Source of the DNA: Chirona hameri
Taxonomy: Eukaryota; Arthropoda; Thecostraca; Balanomorpha; Balanidae
Length of the DNA: 64,000 bases
NCBI GenBank assembly: GCA_036785665.1
Contig: JAXIVJ010000625.1
Span: 124,001 to 188,000, forward strand
Direction of reading: 5' to 3'
A model generated the notes under the pieces. The model was not told the DNA's origin. It did not search any database and saw nothing but the letters and a program-made list of their open reading frames with translations. Positions within the stretch are counted from its first letter, which is position 1; every line of letters starts with the position of its first letter. This document shows, piece by piece, positions 10,338 through 21,395 of the stretch. Made by a program: the position numbers and the translations under genes.

Positions 10338-12290
10338 TCACCACCAGGGGGCAGGACAGGAGGGTACCAGGTCAGACCACCAGGGGCAGGACAGAAGGTA
10401 TCAGGTCAGACCACCAGGGGCAGGACAGGAGAGTATCAGTTAAGACAACTAGGGGGCAGGCCAGGAAGGTACCTGGTCAGACCGCCAGGGGCCAGGAAAG
10501 GAGGGTACCAGGTCAGACCACCAGGCGCCAGGACAGGAGGTACCAGGGGGCAGGACAGGAGGTAACTGATAGGACCACCTGGGGCAGGACAGGAGGGTAC
10601 CAGTTGAGACCACCAGGGGGAGCGGGACAGGAGGGTACCACTCAGACCACCAGGGGGGGGGGGGGGGTAGGACAGGAGGGTACCAGGTCAGACCACCAGG
10701 GGCAGGACAGGAGAGTATCAGACAAGCCCACCAGGGGGCAGGACAGGAGGGTACCAGGTCAGACCACCCTAGGGGCCATGCCAGGAGGGAACCAGGTCAG
10801 AGCACCAGGCGACAGGATAGGAGGTACCAGATCAGACCACCAGGGGCAGGACAGGAGAGTATCAGACAAGCCCACCAGGGGGCAGGACAGGAGGGTACCA
10901 GGTCAGACCACCCTAGGGGCCATGCCAGGAGGGAACCAGGTCAGAGCACCAGGCGACAGGATAGGAGGTACCAGATCAGACCACCAGGGGGCAGGACAGG
11001 AGGGTACCAGGTCAGACCACCAGGGGCCATGACAGGAGGGTACCAGGTCAAACCACCAGGTGGCAGGACAGGAGGTATCAGGTCAGACCACCAGGTGGCA
11101 GGACAGGAGGTACCAGGTCAGACCACCAGGGACAGGACAGGAGGGTACCAGATAAGACCACCAGGGAAGGACAGAAGGTACCAGGTCAGACTACCAGAGG
11201 GCATGACAGGAGGTACCAGATAAGACCACCAGGGGCAGGACAGGAGAGTACCAGTTCAGACCACCAGGGGCAGGACAGGAGGTACCAGGTCAGACCACCA
11301 GGGGGCAGGACAGGAGGTACCAGGTCAGACCACCAGGGACAGGACAGGAGGTATCAGGTCAGACCACCAGGGCAGGGCAGGAGGTACCTGGTCAGACCAC
11401 CGGAGGGCAGGACAGGAGGGTACCAGATAAAACCACCAGGGGAGGACAGGAGGTACCAGATACGACCACCAGGGGGCAGGACAGGAGGTACCAGATAAGA
11501 CCACCAGTGGAGGACAGGAGGATGCCAGATTAGAACCCAGGGGGCATGACAGGAGGGTACCAGATAAGAACCCAGGGACAGGACAGGAGGGTACCAGGTC
11601 AGACCACCAGGGACAGGACAGGAGGTACCAGGTCAGAATACCAGAGGGCATGACAGGAGGTACCAGATAAGACCACCAGGGGCAGGACAGGAGAGTACCA
11701 GTTCAGACCACCAGGGGGCAGGACAGGAGGGAACCAGGTCAGACCACCCTATGGGCCATGACATGAGGGTACCAGGCCAGAGCACCAGGCGACAGGACAG
11801 GAGGTACCAGGTCAGACTACCAGGGGCATGACAGGAAGTACCAGATAAGACCACCAGGGTCAGGGCAAGAGGTACCAGGTCAGACCACCAGGGTCAGGAC
11901 TAGAGATGCAAATTTCAGGACCACGGAACCGGCGCCGGGCCCAAATTCAGGCCCGGCGGGCCTGAAGCTGTGTCTGAACTCAGGCTTGCCGGGCTCATGC
12001 CGGGCTCAGCACAAGTTCGGGGGTTAACATATTGTTTAATGTATAATGAAGTAGACAAGCAGATTGCTGGCTGCCGGGCCTGGCGGGTCCTGCTACATGT
12101 GGCCGGACTTGATGCCGGGCCAACTCATTTTTGAGCGGTGCCGGCTCCTGTTTTTGGAGAAATGTTTGCATCTCTAGTCAGGACAAGAGGTACCAGGTCA
12201 GACCACCAGGGGGCAGGACAGGAGGGTACTAGGTCATACCACCAGGGGACAGGACAGGAGCGTACCAGATCAGACCACCAGGGGCAGGAC
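10338..12290 (+). repeat. ~35-bp G-rich minisatellite, forward block
   Basis: Roughly 48 degenerate units contain CAGACCACCAGGGG followed by GCAGGACAGGAGG and a GGTACC-type site. Unit length varies around 33-36 bp through runs of 3-5 G, so ORFs across it are accidental. A hAT MITE interrupts it at 11,901-12,176. Confidence 0.92.
11901..12176. mobile_element. hAT-type MITE, 276 bp, 8-bp target duplication
   Basis: Terminal inverted repeats read TAGAGATGCAAA, and the element is flanked by a perfect 8-bp duplication GTCAGGAC (11893-11900 and 12177-12184). An 8-bp duplication with this type of terminus is diagnostic of hAT elements. The interior is rich in GCCGGGC/GGCCCGGC and encodes no transposase, so it is non-autonomous. 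It entered the minisatellite after the array had formed, because the duplication is made of array sequence. Confidence 0.9.
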
Positions 12291-12326
12291 CCTGACCCCC
12301 CAGTGGATCAGACACCCTGACCCCAG

Positions 12327-13975
12327 TTGTCTTACCTGGTACCCTGCCCCCTGGTGGTCTTATCTGGTACCTCCTGTCCTGCCCCTGGTGGTCTGACCTG
12401 GCACCTCCTGTCCTTCCCCTGGTGGTCTGACCTGGTACCTCCTGTCCTTCCCCTGGTGGTCTGACTTGGTACCTTCTGCCCTGCCCCTGGTGGTATGACT
12501 TGGTACCTTCTGTCCTTCCCCTGGTGGTCTGACCTGTACCTCCTGTCCTGCACCTGGTGGACCCTGTCTTATCTGGTACCTCCTGTCCTGCCCCCTCGTG
12601 GTCTGACCTGGTACCTTCTGTCCTGCCCCTGGTGGTCTGACCTGGTACCTCCTGTCCTGTACCCTGGTGGTCTGACCTGGTACCCTCCTGTCCTGCCCCC
12701 TGGTGGTCTTATCTGGTACCCTCCTGTCCCTGGTGGTCTGACCTGGTACCTCCTGTCCTGCCTCCTGGTTGTCTGACCTGGTACCTTCTGTCTTTCCCCC
12801 TGGTGATCTGACCTAGTACCTCCTGTCCTGTCCCCTGGGTTCTTATCTGGTACCCTCCTGTCCTCCCCTGCTGGTCTTATCTGGTACCGCCTGTCCTGCC
12901 CCTGGTGGTCTGACCTGGTACCTACTGACCTGCCTCCTGGTGTTCATATCTGGTACCTCCTGTCCTTCCCCCTGGTGGTCTGACCTGGTACCCTCCTGTC
13001 TTGCCCCCTGTCCTTCCCCCTGGTTTTAGCTGGTACCTTCTGTCTTGCCCCATGGTGGTCTTATCTGGTACCTCCTGTCCTGCCCCTGCTGGTCTGACCT
13101 GGTACTCTCCTGTCCTGCCCCCTGGTGGTCTTAACTGGTACCCTCCTGCCCTGCCCCTGGTGGTCTACCCTGGTACTCTCCTGTCCTGCCCCCTGGGGGA
13201 CTGACCTGGGACCCTCCTGTCTTGCCCCCTGGTTGTCTGACCTGGTACCCTCCTGTCCTTCCCCCTGGTGGTCTGAACTGGTACCCTCATGCCCTGTCCC
13301 TGGGTTCTTATCTGGTATCCTCCTGTCCTGTTCCTGGTGGTCTTATCTGGTACCTCCTGTCCTGCCCCTGGGTTTTTATCTGGTACCCTCTTGTCCTGCC
13401 CCAGTTGGTATTATCTGGTACCTCCTGTCCTGCCCCTGGTGGTCTGACCTGGTACCCTCCTGTCCTGCCCCTGGGTTCTTATCTGGTACCCTCCTGTCCT
13501 TCCCCCTGAGTTATAATCTGGCATCCTCCTGTCCTCCACTGGTGGTCTTATCTGGTACCTCCTGTCCTGCCCCTGGTGGTCTGGCCTGGTACCTCATGTC
13601 CTGCCCCTGGTGGGTGGTCTGACTTGGTACCCTCCTGTCCTGTCCCCTGGTAGTCTGACCTGAACCATCCGGTCCTTCCCCCTGATGGTCGTATCTGGTA
13701 CCTTCTGTCCTCCCCATGGTGGTCTTATCTGGTGCCCTCCTGTCCTGCCCTCCGGTGGTCTGACCTGGTACCTCCTGCCCTGCCCTGGTGGTCTAACCTG
13801 GTACCTCCTGGCCTGTCCCTGGTGGTCTGACCTGGCACCTCCTGTCCCTGGTGGTCTGACCTGGTACCTCCTGTCCTGCCCCCTGGTGGTCTGACCTGGT
13901 ACCTCCTGTCCTGCCACCTGGTGGTCTGACCTGGTGCCCTCCTGTCATGGCCCCTGGTGGTCTGACCTGGTACCT
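12327..13975 (-). repeat. ~35-bp minisatellite, reverse block
   Basis: These are the same units as 10,338-12,290 but reverse-complemented (CCTGTCCTGCC, CCTGGTGGTCTGACCTGGTACC), about 47 copies. The two blocks meet head to head through a 36-bp non-unit junction (12,291-12,326). Confidence 0.92.
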
Positions 13976-14407
13976 TTAGCGACGCTATGTATCGGTCACT
14001 AACAATTGCTTCGTATACGCGACATGAATACGTATATTGTTCTGGTCAGCAACACGTCCGAACGGCTCGAGGGTCCCGGCAAGAAGAAGGAAGATGCTAG
14101 GTGCGTGAGCGCGGAGTCGGACGGAGAAACAGATATTTGAAATAAGAAGTTGGTGCATTGATGAACATAGGTGAAAATGATAATTAGAATATGAAATCAT
14201 TAATGAAAGAGAAATACACAGTTGCATGACATTCTGAAGGTGAATAATGCAGGTGTGAAGAAGTATTGAGGGACTAGTGCTGCGGCCTAGCGGCCAGCGC
14301 ACGCACTATGAATGCAGCTGCTGTCGCAGCGGCAGTGACGGCGCTGCTGTCGCAGCGGCGGCCTGGGCGAGTCACAAGCAAGATGCAATGACGCCCACAT
14401 TGCTGCC
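13976..14407. other. Non-repetitive spacer
   Basis: No gene is recognised. It lies between the minisatellite and a poly-C tract next to the Gypsy integrase remnant. It could include degraded 3' sequence of that element, but I see no LTR. Confidence 0.4.
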
Positions 14408-14419
14408 CCCCCCCCCCCC

Positions 14420-15175
14420 CTAGACGCGTCCACCAAAGGTGACGCGGCGGTTGCACCGCGCGACCCGAGCGGGTCCGCAAGATGGGGGTGGCAGGGCGAC
14501 GGGAGGCGGAGGCTGGACGACTGGCGTTGGCGTCGCAGCGGGTGCGGCTGCTGGCGATGGCGCTGCCAGCCCGGCAGCGGGCGGAAGGCGTGGTCCTTGG
14601 TCGGGTGGCGCCGTCTCGCTGTGGTCCGGCGGGCGCAGGAACAGCTCCGGGGTCTGGTGGTGATGGGCCGGGTGCCGCGGCAGGTTGCCGCGCGGTTGGC
14701 GACAGGTGGATAGGGTAGGTGGCGCTGTCGGCGGTGGTGCGTTGTCCAGGTGGGCTGGTTTGACACGGTCCACCGAGACGACGTCGTGCCGGGTACCGCG
14801 GTCCACGGTCACCGTCTTCGGGCTCCGTGCCACGATGCGGTAGGGTTCGTCGTACGGCGGAGCGAGCGGAGGCTTCACCGCGTCGTGCCGAACGAACACG
14901 TGAGAGGCGTGCTCCAGAGCGCGCAGCACGTAGGGGCGGCCTGCAGCTGTTCGCGGCGCCGTCGGTCGCAGCGCCCTCATGGTGCGCTGCAGGTTGACCG
15001 CGAACGATGCAGGCGTTGGAGGCTCTGTCTTGGCCGGGGCGATGAGCTCGTTGGGCAGACGCAGGGGCGTGCCGTAGACGAGCTCCGCTGCGCTGCAGCC
15101 GATGCTGCAGCCTCAGCGCGGGGCGGATGCCGAGCATCACCAGCGGGAGGGCGTCTGTCCAGCGGGTCGGTGGAG
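14420..15175 (-). pseudogene. C-terminal integrase remnant of a second Gypsy element
   Basis: The minus strand carries the end of a Ty3/Gypsy polyprotein: HVFVRHDAVKPPLAPPYDEP, then PYRIVARSPKTVTV and VVSVDRVKPAHL, the usual C-terminal integrase fold, followed by a Pro-rich tail to a stop at 14,420-14,422. Upstream, in shifted frames, are the residues before it (WTDALPLVMLGIRPALR, then LPNELIAPAKTE). At least one frameshift separates these pieces. Gag, RT and LTRs are missing. Codon usage is much more GC-rich than in the intact Gypsy element at the left end, so it is a different family. Confidence 0.8.
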
Positions 15176-15189
15176 ACGCACGCGGTGCC

Positions 15190-15500
15190 GCGGCTCGGTG
15201 GAGACGCACGCAGTGCCGCCGTGAGCTGGCGGTGCGGCGATGGCGACCTGGGCTGACGGCGTCCGTCCAGTGGTCGGCGTGCAGCCGCGCGCAGTGCCGC
15301 CGTGAGCTGGCGGTGCGGCGGTGGCGACCTGGACTGACGGCGTCCGTCCAGTGGTCGGCGTGCAGCCGCGCGCAGTGCCGCCGTGAGCTGGCGGTGCGGC
15401 GGTGGCGACATGGACTGACGGCGTCCGTCCAGTGGTCGGCGTGCAGCCGCGCGCAGTGCCGCCGTGAGCTGGCGGTGCGGCGGTAGCGACCTGAACTGAC
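15190..15500. repeat. 81-bp tandem array grown from integrase codons
   Basis: Four units are spaced exactly 81 bp apart (landmark GTGAGCTGGC at 15,221, 15,302, 15,383 and 15,464). On the minus strand each unit reads HRQLTAALRA plus a D-H-W-T-D-A-like segment, which is what normally follows the catalytic Glu of a Gypsy integrase. The array is therefore a duplicated piece of the neighbouring gene, and the 27-codon period preserves frame. Confidence 0.85.
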
Positions 15501-15705
15501 TGCCGTCTTCTCCGTCTTCCTTTGTCGGTGTTGGCGGTGCAGACGGGGGGCGGCCCAGTCATCCGGCGGCATCGGCGGTTGCTCCGGAGGCTGCGGCGGC
15601 TGTTCGGGCGGCGGTGGCAGGTCCGTCTCGGGCAGCGGCGACCGGCCGTCCTGATAGCCGTCCCTGCCGCCGCGGTAGCTATCGCGCCTCGGGAACACAC
15701 AGACT
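15500..15705 (-). other. Proline-rich open stretch next to the integrase remnant
   Basis: The minus strand reads RRDSYRGGRDGYQDGRSPLP followed by P-E-Q-P-P-rich repeats, in frame with part of the 81-bp array. It may be low-complexity sequence or a Gag-type linker. No domain is recognisable. Confidence 0.3.
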
Positions 15706-16352
15706 GGCATAGAGCTTCACTCGCCTGCACAGACTGGCATAGAGCTTCGCTCGCCTGCACATACTAGCATGGAGCTTCGTCTGCTTCACTCGCCTGCACA
15801 GACTAGCATAGAGCTTCACTCGCCTGCACAGACTGACAAAGAGCTTCACTCGCCTGCACATACTGGCAAAGAGCTTCACTCGCCTGCACAGACTGACAAA
15901 GAGCTTCACTCGCCTGCACAGACTGGCAAAGAGCTTCACTCGCCTGCACAGACTGGCATAGAGCTTCACTCGCCTGCACAGACTGACATAGAGCTTCACT
16001 CGCCTGCACATACTGGCATAGGGCTTCACTCGCCTGCACATTCTGGCATAGAGCTTCACTCGCCTGCACATACTGGCATAGGGCTTCACTCGCCTGCACA
16101 TACTGGCATAGGGCTTCACTCGCCTGCACATTCTGGCATAGAGCTTCACTCGCCTGCACAGACTGGCATGGAGCTTCACTCGCCTGCACATACTGGCATA
16201 GGGCTTCACTCGCCTGCACATTCTGGCATAGAGCTTCACTCGCCTGCACAGACTGACATAGAGCTTCACTCGCCTGCACAGACTGGCATGGAGCTTCACT
16301 CGCCTGTACAGACTGGCATGGAGCTTCACTCGCCTGTACAGACTGGCATGGA
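15706..16352. repeat. 30-bp tandem array, ~21 copies
   Basis: The unit contains GAGCTTCACTCGCCTGCACA followed by GACTGGCATA. Units differ by simple substitutions (GACTGG, TACTGG, TTCTGG; CATA, CAAA, CATG). The 30-bp period keeps long frames open on both strands; these are not genes. Confidence 0.95.
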
Positions 16353-16587
16353 GCTGAGCTGTCGGAATTTCACAGGCCGGCTGTTGCCAGAGCTCCCATT
16401 CCAGAGTACACATTGAATTTGTGCATGCGCTGCAAGAACTTCTGAGAGGATATCCCGACGTCGGTGATAAGCTGCAGAATCTCTGGAGGATTTGAAGCGT
16501 GCCGCGGACAGTTCCAGCTTAAATGCCAGGGCTTGCATGATGTTTCCGTCTGCAACAATAGGAAACCTTTGTTATAATTATATATGA
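16353..16587. other. Short unique segment, unrecognised
   Basis: Minus-strand open frames of 62-70 codons show no recognisable domain. The segment joins the 30-bp array to a hAT-type element. Confidence 0.35.
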
Positions 16588-16964
16588 TATATGTACAGGG
16601 GCGTAGGCAGAAATTTGCCCAGGGGAGGGGACAATTAGCTCAGGGGCCCTCCCATGCGATCAGGGGGCCCTCGGCACAACGCCAATGAGGGGCCTACCCC
16701 TGTTGGGCGCTATGATTTGGGCCTATTTTTTGTTCAGCAGATATTTATATTATGCATGTATGTACCTATTTGCTACATATGCTTTGATTGTGGTGGAAAT
16801 ATTATGCTAAGTTTGGTCCTATGCATGCAAATCCACCAACATGAAAATCCATCCACCTTGAAGGCAAATGTAGGCCCAAATGGACCACTTTAGCTCAAAA
16901 TCTGCCTTTCACACGCCAAAATATGCCTCTACAAACTAGATTTCGCCCTCTTCAACCCAAAATA

Positions 16965-18040
16965 GGCCCTCCGGAGGACAGAGTGAGCCTTCTGGAGGCC
17001 AGAGTGGGCCCTCTGGAGACCAGAGGGCCCCAGTAGATCAGTGGATCCAACTGGAAGCCCGAGTGAGCCTTCTGGGGGTCGGGGTGGGCCCTCTGGAAGC
17101 CAGAGGAGCCCTCTGGAGACATGAGGGCCCTCTGCAGGCCAGAGTGGGCCCTCTGAAGTTCAGAGTGGGCCCGCTGGAGGCCAGAGTGGGTCATCTTGTG
17201 GGTCTAAATGGTCTCCCTGGAGGCGCAGTGGGCCCTCTAGAGGCCAGAGCGGGACCCTGCAGATCAGAGTGGGCCCAACTGGAAGCCATATGGGCCCCTC
17301 TGAATGTCAGACTGGGCCCTCAGGAGGTCAGAGCGGGCCCTCTGGATGTCAGGGTGGGCCATCTGGAGGCCAGATTGGGTCCTCCGGAGGTGAGAGTCCC
17401 TCTGGAAGCCGGAGTGGGTCCTCAGGAGGTGGAGTTTCGAATGAGCCTCTTGGGGGTCTTTAAGTGGGCCCTCTGTTGGCGAGAGCGGGCCCTCTGGGGG
17501 CCAGAGAGGGCCTCTGGAGATCAGAGGTGCCCTCTGCAGATCAGAGGGCCCCTGGAAGCTAGAGTGGGCCCACCCCACTATAAACCAGAAGAGGACCATT
17601 GGAAGCCAGAGGGGCCCACTGGAGGCCAGTGGGGCCTCTGGAAATCAGAGTGAGATATCTGGGTGCCAGTGTGCCTTCTGGAGGTCCAAGTGGGCCCTCA
17701 GGAAGTCAGCATGGGCCCTCAGGAGGTCAGAACTGGCCCACTGGATCCCAGATGCCAGGACTCGGACCACTATTTGCCCTTTGGAAGACAAATAGTGGTC
17801 CTCTGAAAAGCACAGAGGGGCCATCTGGAAGCCAGACAGGCCTTTTGGAAGGCAGAGGGGCTCTCTGGAAACCAGATGGGCCCCTGCCTTGGAGGCCAGA
17901 GCGGGTCCTCTGGAGGTCCGAGTAGGCCCTCTTGAGGCCAGAGTGGGCCCTCTGGAGGCCAGAGTGGGCCCTCTGGAGGCCAGAGTGGGCCCTCTGGAGG
18001 CCAGAGTGGGCCTCATGGAGGCCAGATGGATCCTCTGGAA
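16965..18040. repeat. 21-bp tandem array inside the hAT element
   Basis: The unit is CCAGAGTGGGCCCTCTGGAGG (21 bp), degenerate on the left and almost perfect at 17,935-18,010. It holds the palindromic core GGGCCC and a larger imperfect dyad CCAGAG/CTCTGG. One frame translates as repeated VGPLEAR; this is not a gene. Confidence 0.9.
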
Positions 18041-18389
18041 CCTAGGCAGCCCTTGGCTGGTCTGGGAGTGCCCAGACTCTGGTCTGAGGGCCCTAGACTG
18101 GTTAAGATGGCCCCTGCCTGAGGGGTCCCAGGCCTGGGCCTGAGAGGGCCATCAGGTGATATCAAGGGGCCCTCGGCTGGTCCGTGAGAGCCTCAGCCGA
18201 TCTCAGAGGGGCCCAGGCCGGTTAGAGGGGCCCTCGTCCGGTCTGAGACTGAGAGGGCCGGCAGAGTCATATGAAATGCCGGTTCAGATTACCACAGGCC
18301 CCAGTATGAGAGGGCCCCAAATCCTGGTCTGAGAGGGCTCCAGACCCAGCTGTGAGAGAATCATCAGGCGGTGTAAGATGGCACTCAGC

Positions 18390-18905
18390 TGGTCTGGGAG
18401 GGCCCTCTAAAGGCCGGCGGAGGGCCCTCTGCAGATTGGCTGGGACACTGCAGATCGACAGGGCCCCTAAAGGCTGGAAGAGGGCCTTCTACAGGTTGAC
18501 AGGGCCCTCTAAATGCCGGCAGAGGCCCTCTAAAGATCAGTGGGCCCTCTAAAGGCCAGCAGAGGGCCCTCTGCAGATTGGCTGGGACACTGCAGATCGA
18601 CAGGGCCCCTAAAGGCTGGAAGAAGGCCCTCTACAGGTCGACAGGGCCCTATAAATGCCGGTAGGGGCCCTCTACAGATTCGCAGGGCGATCTACAGATC
18701 GGCAGGGCCCTCTAGAGGCCGGCAGGGCCCTCTAAAGGCCGGCAGGGACCCTCTCCAGTTCGGCAGACCCTCTACAGATCGGCAGAGCCCTATAAGGTCC
18801 GACAGAGGGCCCTCTACAACCGGCAGGGGCTCTCTAAATGCCGGCAGGGGGCCCTCTGCAGATCGGCAGGGCCCTTCAAAAGCTGATAGAGGGCCCTCTC
18901 CAGAC
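18390..18905. repeat. Second degenerate GGGCCC array
   Basis: Units of about 21-27 bp contain GGGCCCTCTAAAGGCCGGCAG or GGGCCCTCTGCAGATCGGCA. It is related in core to the preceding 21-bp array but more diverged. A 60-bp block is also repeated nearly intact (about 18,408 and 18,548). Confidence 0.8.
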
Positions 18906-19033
18906 TGGTTTGGGCCCTTGTCTACGTATTTACATATACATGCCTTTAACAAACAAGCAAGTGCTGTTATTTATTTGGGCGTTCTTTTATGCGATGTAAG
19001 GCATTTTGCAGGCGCCTGACACCATCCAAAACA
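18878..19033. repeat. 156-bp segment duplicated at 22,601
   Basis: Nearly identical to 22,601-22,756 (two mismatches by eye). It spans the end of the GGGCCC array and the unique tail of the hAT element. Confidence 0.9.
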
Positions 19034-19669
19034 CTGGGGCCTTCGGCCCCAGGGGGCCCTCACTCGGTCGCCAGAGAGGCCCACCTGGCCTCCAGGGGGG
19101 AGGGGGGGGGGGGGCATGGGCTCCTTGCCCCCCCCCCCCTTGGCTACGCCCTTGTATATGTAGTTTATACTTTTGGGGGAAGCAGACCATCTTATTTGCA
19201 ATAACCTTGGAATGCATGTCTGACTGGGATCCCATCATGTTAACACATTGTAATGAAGTATCTTACTAAAAAATGGTAAGTAAATGAAATAGGCATTCAA
19301 TGCATAACAGCATAGTGATAATAAACACATCCAACAAAAAATACAGGCGAAGACATATTGGCACAAGACATTAATGAAATCATTGGACTACAACGCACCA
19401 TTTTTTACCTGAACCAGGACCTGCAATTCTCCTATCTCAGTTCAAAATGCATGTTAAAGGTGAACTATTCCCTATACAGCTAATGATTACTGCCCGATTA
19501 TTACAATAAAGCTGTACATTGCCTAGGTCACAGATTAAAAGGAACACAAGCAAATTCCAACAATATAAACAATACATAACAATGATAGAAGACGCAACCA
19601 CACAACAAACTCGAAGAACGAGCGTTTGTCAACGCAACGCTCAAGGTTGACTTCAATGAAGTTTAGCCC

Positions 19670-20195
19670 TCAGATGATTTCGACTTTTGATCCATTGCAA
19701 CTTCTTAACTAGGGCGGGCCGAGCTTAGCTTTTATGCGCATCGTAATCAGGTCGAACTTGATCATATTAAAGATTTTCAGTGAAATCGTAGGTCCGCCCT
19801 AGATGAACTCAACCTTTGACTTAGTGTAACTTCCTAACTAGGGCGGGCCAAACTTAGCTTTTATGCTTATCGTAATCAGGAGGTCATACTTTATCATATT
19901 GTAGATTTTCAGCGAAATCGTAGGGGTCCGCTCCGTTAACCTTGACCTTTGACCCATTGTAACTTAACTAGGTCGGGCCGAACTTAGCTTTTATGCGTAT
20001 CGTAATCAGGTGAAACTGTATCACGTTGTAGATTTTTAGCGAAATCGTAGGGGTCCGCCCCAATTACCTTGACCTTTGACCCATTGTAACTTCTTAACTA
20101 AGGCGGGCCGAGCTTAGCTTTTATGCTTATCATGATCAGGACATTAAGTTCTATGATTTAGTTGCTTTTGGGCCCAATCTGAGGGGTCCGTTTCA
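19670..20195. repeat. ~130-bp tandem repeat, four copies
   Basis: The landmark GGCGGGCC or its variant recurs at about 19,712, 19,841, 19,971 and 20,101. Each unit also has CTTAGCTTTTATGC, a CGTAATCAGG-type site and GAAATCGTAGG. Units are well diverged, so this is an older array. Confidence 0.85.
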
Positions 20196-20257
20196 GTTTG
20201 AATATCCATCTACAGATGGATATCCATCTGCTGAACCTGCTGCTAGCTTGACCAACG

Positions 20258-20277
20258 TTAGCCACCTAGGTGGCTAA
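20258..20277. repeat. Perfect 20-bp palindrome
   Basis: TTAGCCACCTAGGTGGCTAA equals its own reverse complement. The same 20-mer occurs at 25,086-25,105, and a one-mismatch copy lies at 24,800-24,819. Further GTGGCTAAGG copies follow at about 20,291. Confidence 0.9.
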
Positions 20278-20750
20278 GGATTTATATCCACTGTGGCTAA
20301 GGATTTGTCGCTTAGCCATCTTTAGTAGGAACGGATTTGGTTCAAACCAATAATTTTTTAGTTCCTACTAAATTATGAAAAGATGCTGCCCTGGTTAGCC
20401 AATTTGTTTTGAGATAATCAATATTACCACCTTTTGCTTTCTTTAAAATTATTTCACAAAGAATGCAGGACGAATAATTGGAATTCATTGCTGTTCTGAA
20501 TATTTTATCATACATACTAAAATATGTACCATTTATTAACCCAAGTATACCAAATTTCGTCTGCTGATTTTAGAGGCGCGAAATTTAAATGTTATGAGCA
20601 GGGAAAGACTGCTATAGAGCCTTGGGAATACTCATCATTTTCTGGCGAATGCCGATCCTGCCTGTGTTCAAGTTCTGTTGTTGACAACGCGTTGAGAGTA
20701 AGGATTTCAAATATGACTCCCTTCTTTCTCTGGGATTATTCATGCCAGGG
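20278..20750. other. Low-copy-looking sequence, no gene recognised
   Basis: AT-rich, with short ORFs that lack domains. It ends at the target duplication of the next hAT element. Confidence 0.4.
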
Positions 20751-20758
20751 ATGTAGTT

Positions 20759-21170
20759 CAAGGGCGGATTCAGGATATTTTAGGAGGGGTGGCCGCAGGC
20801 CAATTTATGGGTGCCTTCCAAAGAAAGGGCGCTGTCACTGACCGAAAGGGCGCCGTCACTGGCCGAAAGGGCTCCGTCAATAGCCGAAAGGGCGCCGTCA
20901 ATGGCCGAAAGGGCGCAGTCACTGGCCGGAAGGGCGCCGTCAATGGCCGAAAGGGCGCCATCAATGGGCGTAAGGGCGCCGTCACTGGCCGGAAGGGCGC
21001 CTCGGGTCAAAAGGACCAGGTCATGACCTGTATGACCTGATACTCGGTAAGTTACATTCAACAGGGCGTCCAAGCGGTCCATAGGGACAGACAGCCCGTG
21101 GGGCGCCCTTCTGGCGGGGGGGGGGGGGGGGGGGGGCGACCGCTGCGGCCACCCCCTGGATCCGCCCCTG
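20759..21170. mobile_element. hAT-type MITE, 412 bp, with 21-bp repeats
   Basis: The left end is CAAGGGCGGATTCAGG; the right end, reverse-complemented, is CAGGGGCGGATCCAGG. Both are followed by a matching GGTGGCCGCAG. A perfect 8-bp duplication ATGTAGTT lies at 20751-20758 and 21171-21178. The interior is a 21-bp array, a unique stretch (ACCAGGTCATGACCTG) shared with the next element, and a poly-G tract (21,116-21,136). Confidence 0.92.
20817..21003. repeat. 21-bp tandem array inside the 412-bp MITE
   Basis: About nine units of GGCCGAAAGGGCGCCGTCACT type, with the palindromic core GGCGCC. The unit length is exactly 21 bp. Confidence 0.93.
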
Positions 21171-21395
21171 ATGTAGTTTCATATTCAGTTGGAGGGGATG
21201 CAGCACTCTCCCCCTCCCCAACTCAGGTTTGATTGAGCCCTCCAACTTTGGCAAGGATGTGGATCAAATGGAGTGAGCCTTGGGATGTGTCATTAAGGAT
21301 TTGGTTGTACCTTGAGCATTTTTCATTCTTCACAGCCCCATCAACGTGTTTGGAGAAGATATGCCTCTCTTTCATGCATAAGGGTGGGGTAGGGA

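Larger units (their letters stand above)
16596..19154. mobile_element. hAT-type non-autonomous element, 2.56 kb, packed with 21-bp repeats
   Basis: The left end begins CAGGGGCGTAGGCAG, and the right end, reverse-complemented, begins CAAGGGCGTAGCCAAGG. A perfect 8-bp duplication TATATGTA flanks them (16588-16595 and 19155-19162). Termini of CAGGGGCGTAGCC type with 8-bp duplications are typical of hAT transposons. No transposase is visible. The interior is dominated by GGGCCC-containing tandem units, so the element has grown by internal repeat expansion. A G/C homopolymer hairpin lies just inside the right end (about 19,096-19,139). Confidence 0.88.

Noticed and set aside
10604..11032. 142-codon ORF and neighbours in the ~35-bp minisatellite
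   Set aside because: Unit length is not fixed and frames shift between units; translations are repeat noise.
14274..15710. 478-codon minus-strand frame as an intact gene
   Set aside because: It crosses the 81-bp array and runs out of frame with the recognisable integrase residues, which lie in a different frame.
15679..16416. 215-244-codon frames with ten-residue repeats
   Set aside because: Artefact of the 30-bp array; both strands are equally open.
17063..18143. Repeated VGPLEAR protein
   Set aside because: It is the translation of the 21-bp GGGCCC array inside a hAT-type element, without gene structure.
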